Made by a program: the position numbers and the translations under genes. 64,000 nt of DNA from Streptomyces sp. NBC_01408 (GTDB lineage Bacteria; Actinomycetota; Actinomycetes; Streptomycetales; Streptomycetaceae), in NCBI RefSeq assembly GCF_026340255.1, contig NZ_JAPEPJ010000002.1:372001-436000 (forward strand). The letters run 5' to 3'. Each line of letters opens with the position of its first letter. Positions within the stretch are counted from its first letter, which is position 1. The notes under the pieces were generated by a model that did not search any database, was not told where the DNA came from, and saw only the letters and a list, made by a program, of their open reading frames with translations. Positions 62,820-64,000 of this stretch are shown in pieces.

Positions 62820-64000
62820 TGACCGTCGGACGACTGACGGAGGAACTCTTCAGGGCAGCTGACATCCTGCGCGGTCGGATGGACGCGTCGGAGTACCGCG
62901 ACATCCTTTTCGGAATGCTGCTGCTCAAACGTGCTTCCGACCAGCCCGGCATCCTCAACGTGCCCGATCGATCGCGCTGGCGGCACATTGTCGATTCCGG
63001 GTCCGAGGAGCCAGGAGAGGTGCTCAACCAAGCGCTGTCGGCGCTGGAGCAGAACAACCCGGACGGACTCGACGGAGTCTTGGGAGCCCTCGACTTCAAC
63101 AGGGGGCTGGGGCGCGCCCAGCTGAAGGCGCTGATCGATCACTTCGACCGTATTCCTCTGGGTGACGACGATCTGGAGTTCAGCGATGTGGTCGGCCGGG
63201 CCTACGACCACACGCTGGGCTGGCTCGCCGACGCAGCAGGCAAGAAGGGGGGCGAGTTCTACACGCCTCGTTCCGTGGTCCAGCTGATGGTGGAGCTGGT
63301 GCGTCCGGAACCGGGGCAGTCGGTCTACGATCCCTTCACCGGCTCCGGCGGCATGCTCGTCCAGGCCAAGGAGTACGTCGACGAGTACGACCGGGACGCC
63401 GTCGGCCTCGGCCTCTTCGGGCAGGAACTGAACGTCGAGACGTGCTCCATCGCCCGGCTGAACCTATTGCTGCACAACGTGACGGACGGCTCGGTGCTCT
63501 GTGGTGACACCCTGGCCGATCCGCTCCACCTGCAAGGTGACGGCCGGCTCAGACGCTTCGACCGGGTGCTGACCAACGCTCCGTTCTCGATGAACTACAC
63601 GGAGAAGGAGATCAAGCACCCGGAACGGATGCGATACGGCTGGACTCCCGCACAGGGGAAGAAGGCTGATCTGATGAACGTCCAGCACGTACTCGCCGTG
63701 CTACGCCCGGACGGGATCGGAGCCGTCGTAACCCCGCACGGTGTGCTGTTCCGGGGAGGCTCCGAAGCGGAGATCCGGCGGGGCATCGTCGAAGAAGACC
63801 GACTCGAAGCAGTGATCGGTATCGGGCCGAACGTATTCCACGGCACAGCCATCCCGGCCTGCATCCTCGTGCTGCGTGGCAGTGACGGAACGCCGGTGGG
63901 AGAACGCGGCACCGTGCTGTTCATCAATGCCGAGCGCGAAGTGGTCACCGGCAGGTCGCTGAACCGCCTGGAGCCGGAGAACATCGAGAAGATCGTGAGT
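62810..64000 (+). CDS. hsdM: Type I DNA adenine methylase (M) subunit, cut by window end
   Basis: The first 397 residues of an N6-adenine methyltransferase. A helical N-terminal domain (ILRGRMDASEYRDILFGMLL) is followed by GKKGGEFYTPRSVVQLMVEL, SAM motif I DPFTGSGGMLVQA (about 174), and the catalytic region VLTNAPFSMNYTEKEIK (about 255), in which the usual NPPF reads NAPF. VVTPHGVLFRGGSEAEIRR also matches. ATG 62810 overlaps the S gene by 10 bp; ATG 62819 is the alternative. The restriction subunit, if present, lies beyond the window. Confidence 0.9.
   Translation, partial: MALMTVGRLTEELFRAADILRGRMDASEYRDILFGMLLLKRASDQPGILNVPDRSRWRHIVDSGSEEPGEVLNQALSALEQNNPDGLDGVLGALDFNRGLGRAQLKALIDHFDRIPLGDDDLEFSDVVGRAYDHTLGWLADAAGKKGGEFYTPRSVVQLMVELVRPEPGQSVYDPFTGSGGMLVQAKEYVDEYDRDAVGLGLFGQELNVETCSIARLNLLLHNVTDGSVLCGDTLADPLHLQGDGRLRRFDRVLTNAPFSMNYTEKEIKHPERMRYGWTPAQGKKADLMNVQHVLAVLRPDGIGAVVTPHGVLFRGGSEAEIRRGIVEEDRLEAVIGIGPNVFHGTAIPACILVLRGSDGTPVGERGTVLFINAEREVVTGRSLNRLEPENIEKIVS

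Overview
The window is high-GC actinobacterial DNA, almost certainly from a Streptomyces or close relative. Coding regions favour G/C third positions strongly. There is a complete-looking ectoine/hydroxyectoine operon, a PAS-GAF-SpoIIE phosphatase-kinase fusion, an MmyB-type XRE regulator, secreted TAP-type hydrolases, many Tat/Sec-exported enzymes and the EACC1/caspase family, all typical of the group. No rRNA, tRNA or CRISPR array was seen. The many gene remnants suggest an accessory region such as a chromosome arm rather than the core.

Layout. 0-11 kb: the tail of a small membrane protein, a glycolipid-binding-domain protein, a divergent SDR/XRE pair, a NERD-UvrD helicase, a truncated SLC13 transporter, a roadblock protein, an ArsR regulator with its dyad operator, a DUF4436 protein and two tandem secreted TAP-like hydrolases. 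11-15.8 kb: a graveyard (a third TAP hydrolase fossil, a cut beta-lactamase-family gene, a DinB remnant, an MFS tail, a pirin tail) around one intact MerR-like gene and a small ORF. 15.8-22 kb: the SpoIIE-type phosphatase, then ectABCD; ectB carries an in-frame TAG. 22-27 kb: a secreted metal-dependent hydrolase with a Cys-rich C-terminal domain, a DJ-1/PfpI protein, an AraC regulator, a 165-bp MITE and an Ohr peroxidase. 27-35 kb: a catabolic cluster (M20 peptidase, two type-B carboxylesterases, a tartrate/malate-type dehydrogenase, LysR, a metallo-beta-lactamase-fold hydrolase). 34.8-37.4 kb: a DUF429 protein and a divergent CGNR regulator/MBL hydrolase pair sharing a dyad.

37.5-46.9 kb is the most interesting part. 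A caspase-like protease is divergent from a DRGHL non-specific nuclease, a small helical effector-associated-like protein (apparently frameshifted) and a trypsin-like protease. About 4 kb on, an EACC1 protein is followed by an EACC1-associated caspase with a large unassigned C-terminal region. Together they look like one or two protease-driven conflict (abortive-infection-like) systems. Secreted proteins of unknown role lie between them.

47-53.5 kb is a second graveyard: an integrase start fused to an IS5 transposase tail, a histidine kinase with an internal TAG and no ATPase domain, and pirin, IS4, dehydrogenase, TetR and MFS pieces. A short GTCAGCA-type repeat recurs beside several breakpoints. 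53.5-59.2 kb is a secreted protease island: a reprolysin-like metalloprotease with Fn3 and ricin domains, an AvrRpt2-like C70 cysteine protease with two membrane-anchored neighbours, and an N-terminally cut protein sharing the Cys-rich domain of the 22-kb hydrolase. 59.2-61.5 kb holds IS256, ABC permease, LysR and GH74 remnants. The window ends in a small TTA-containing membrane gene and the start of a type I-like restriction-modification locus (half-size S subunit, then M).
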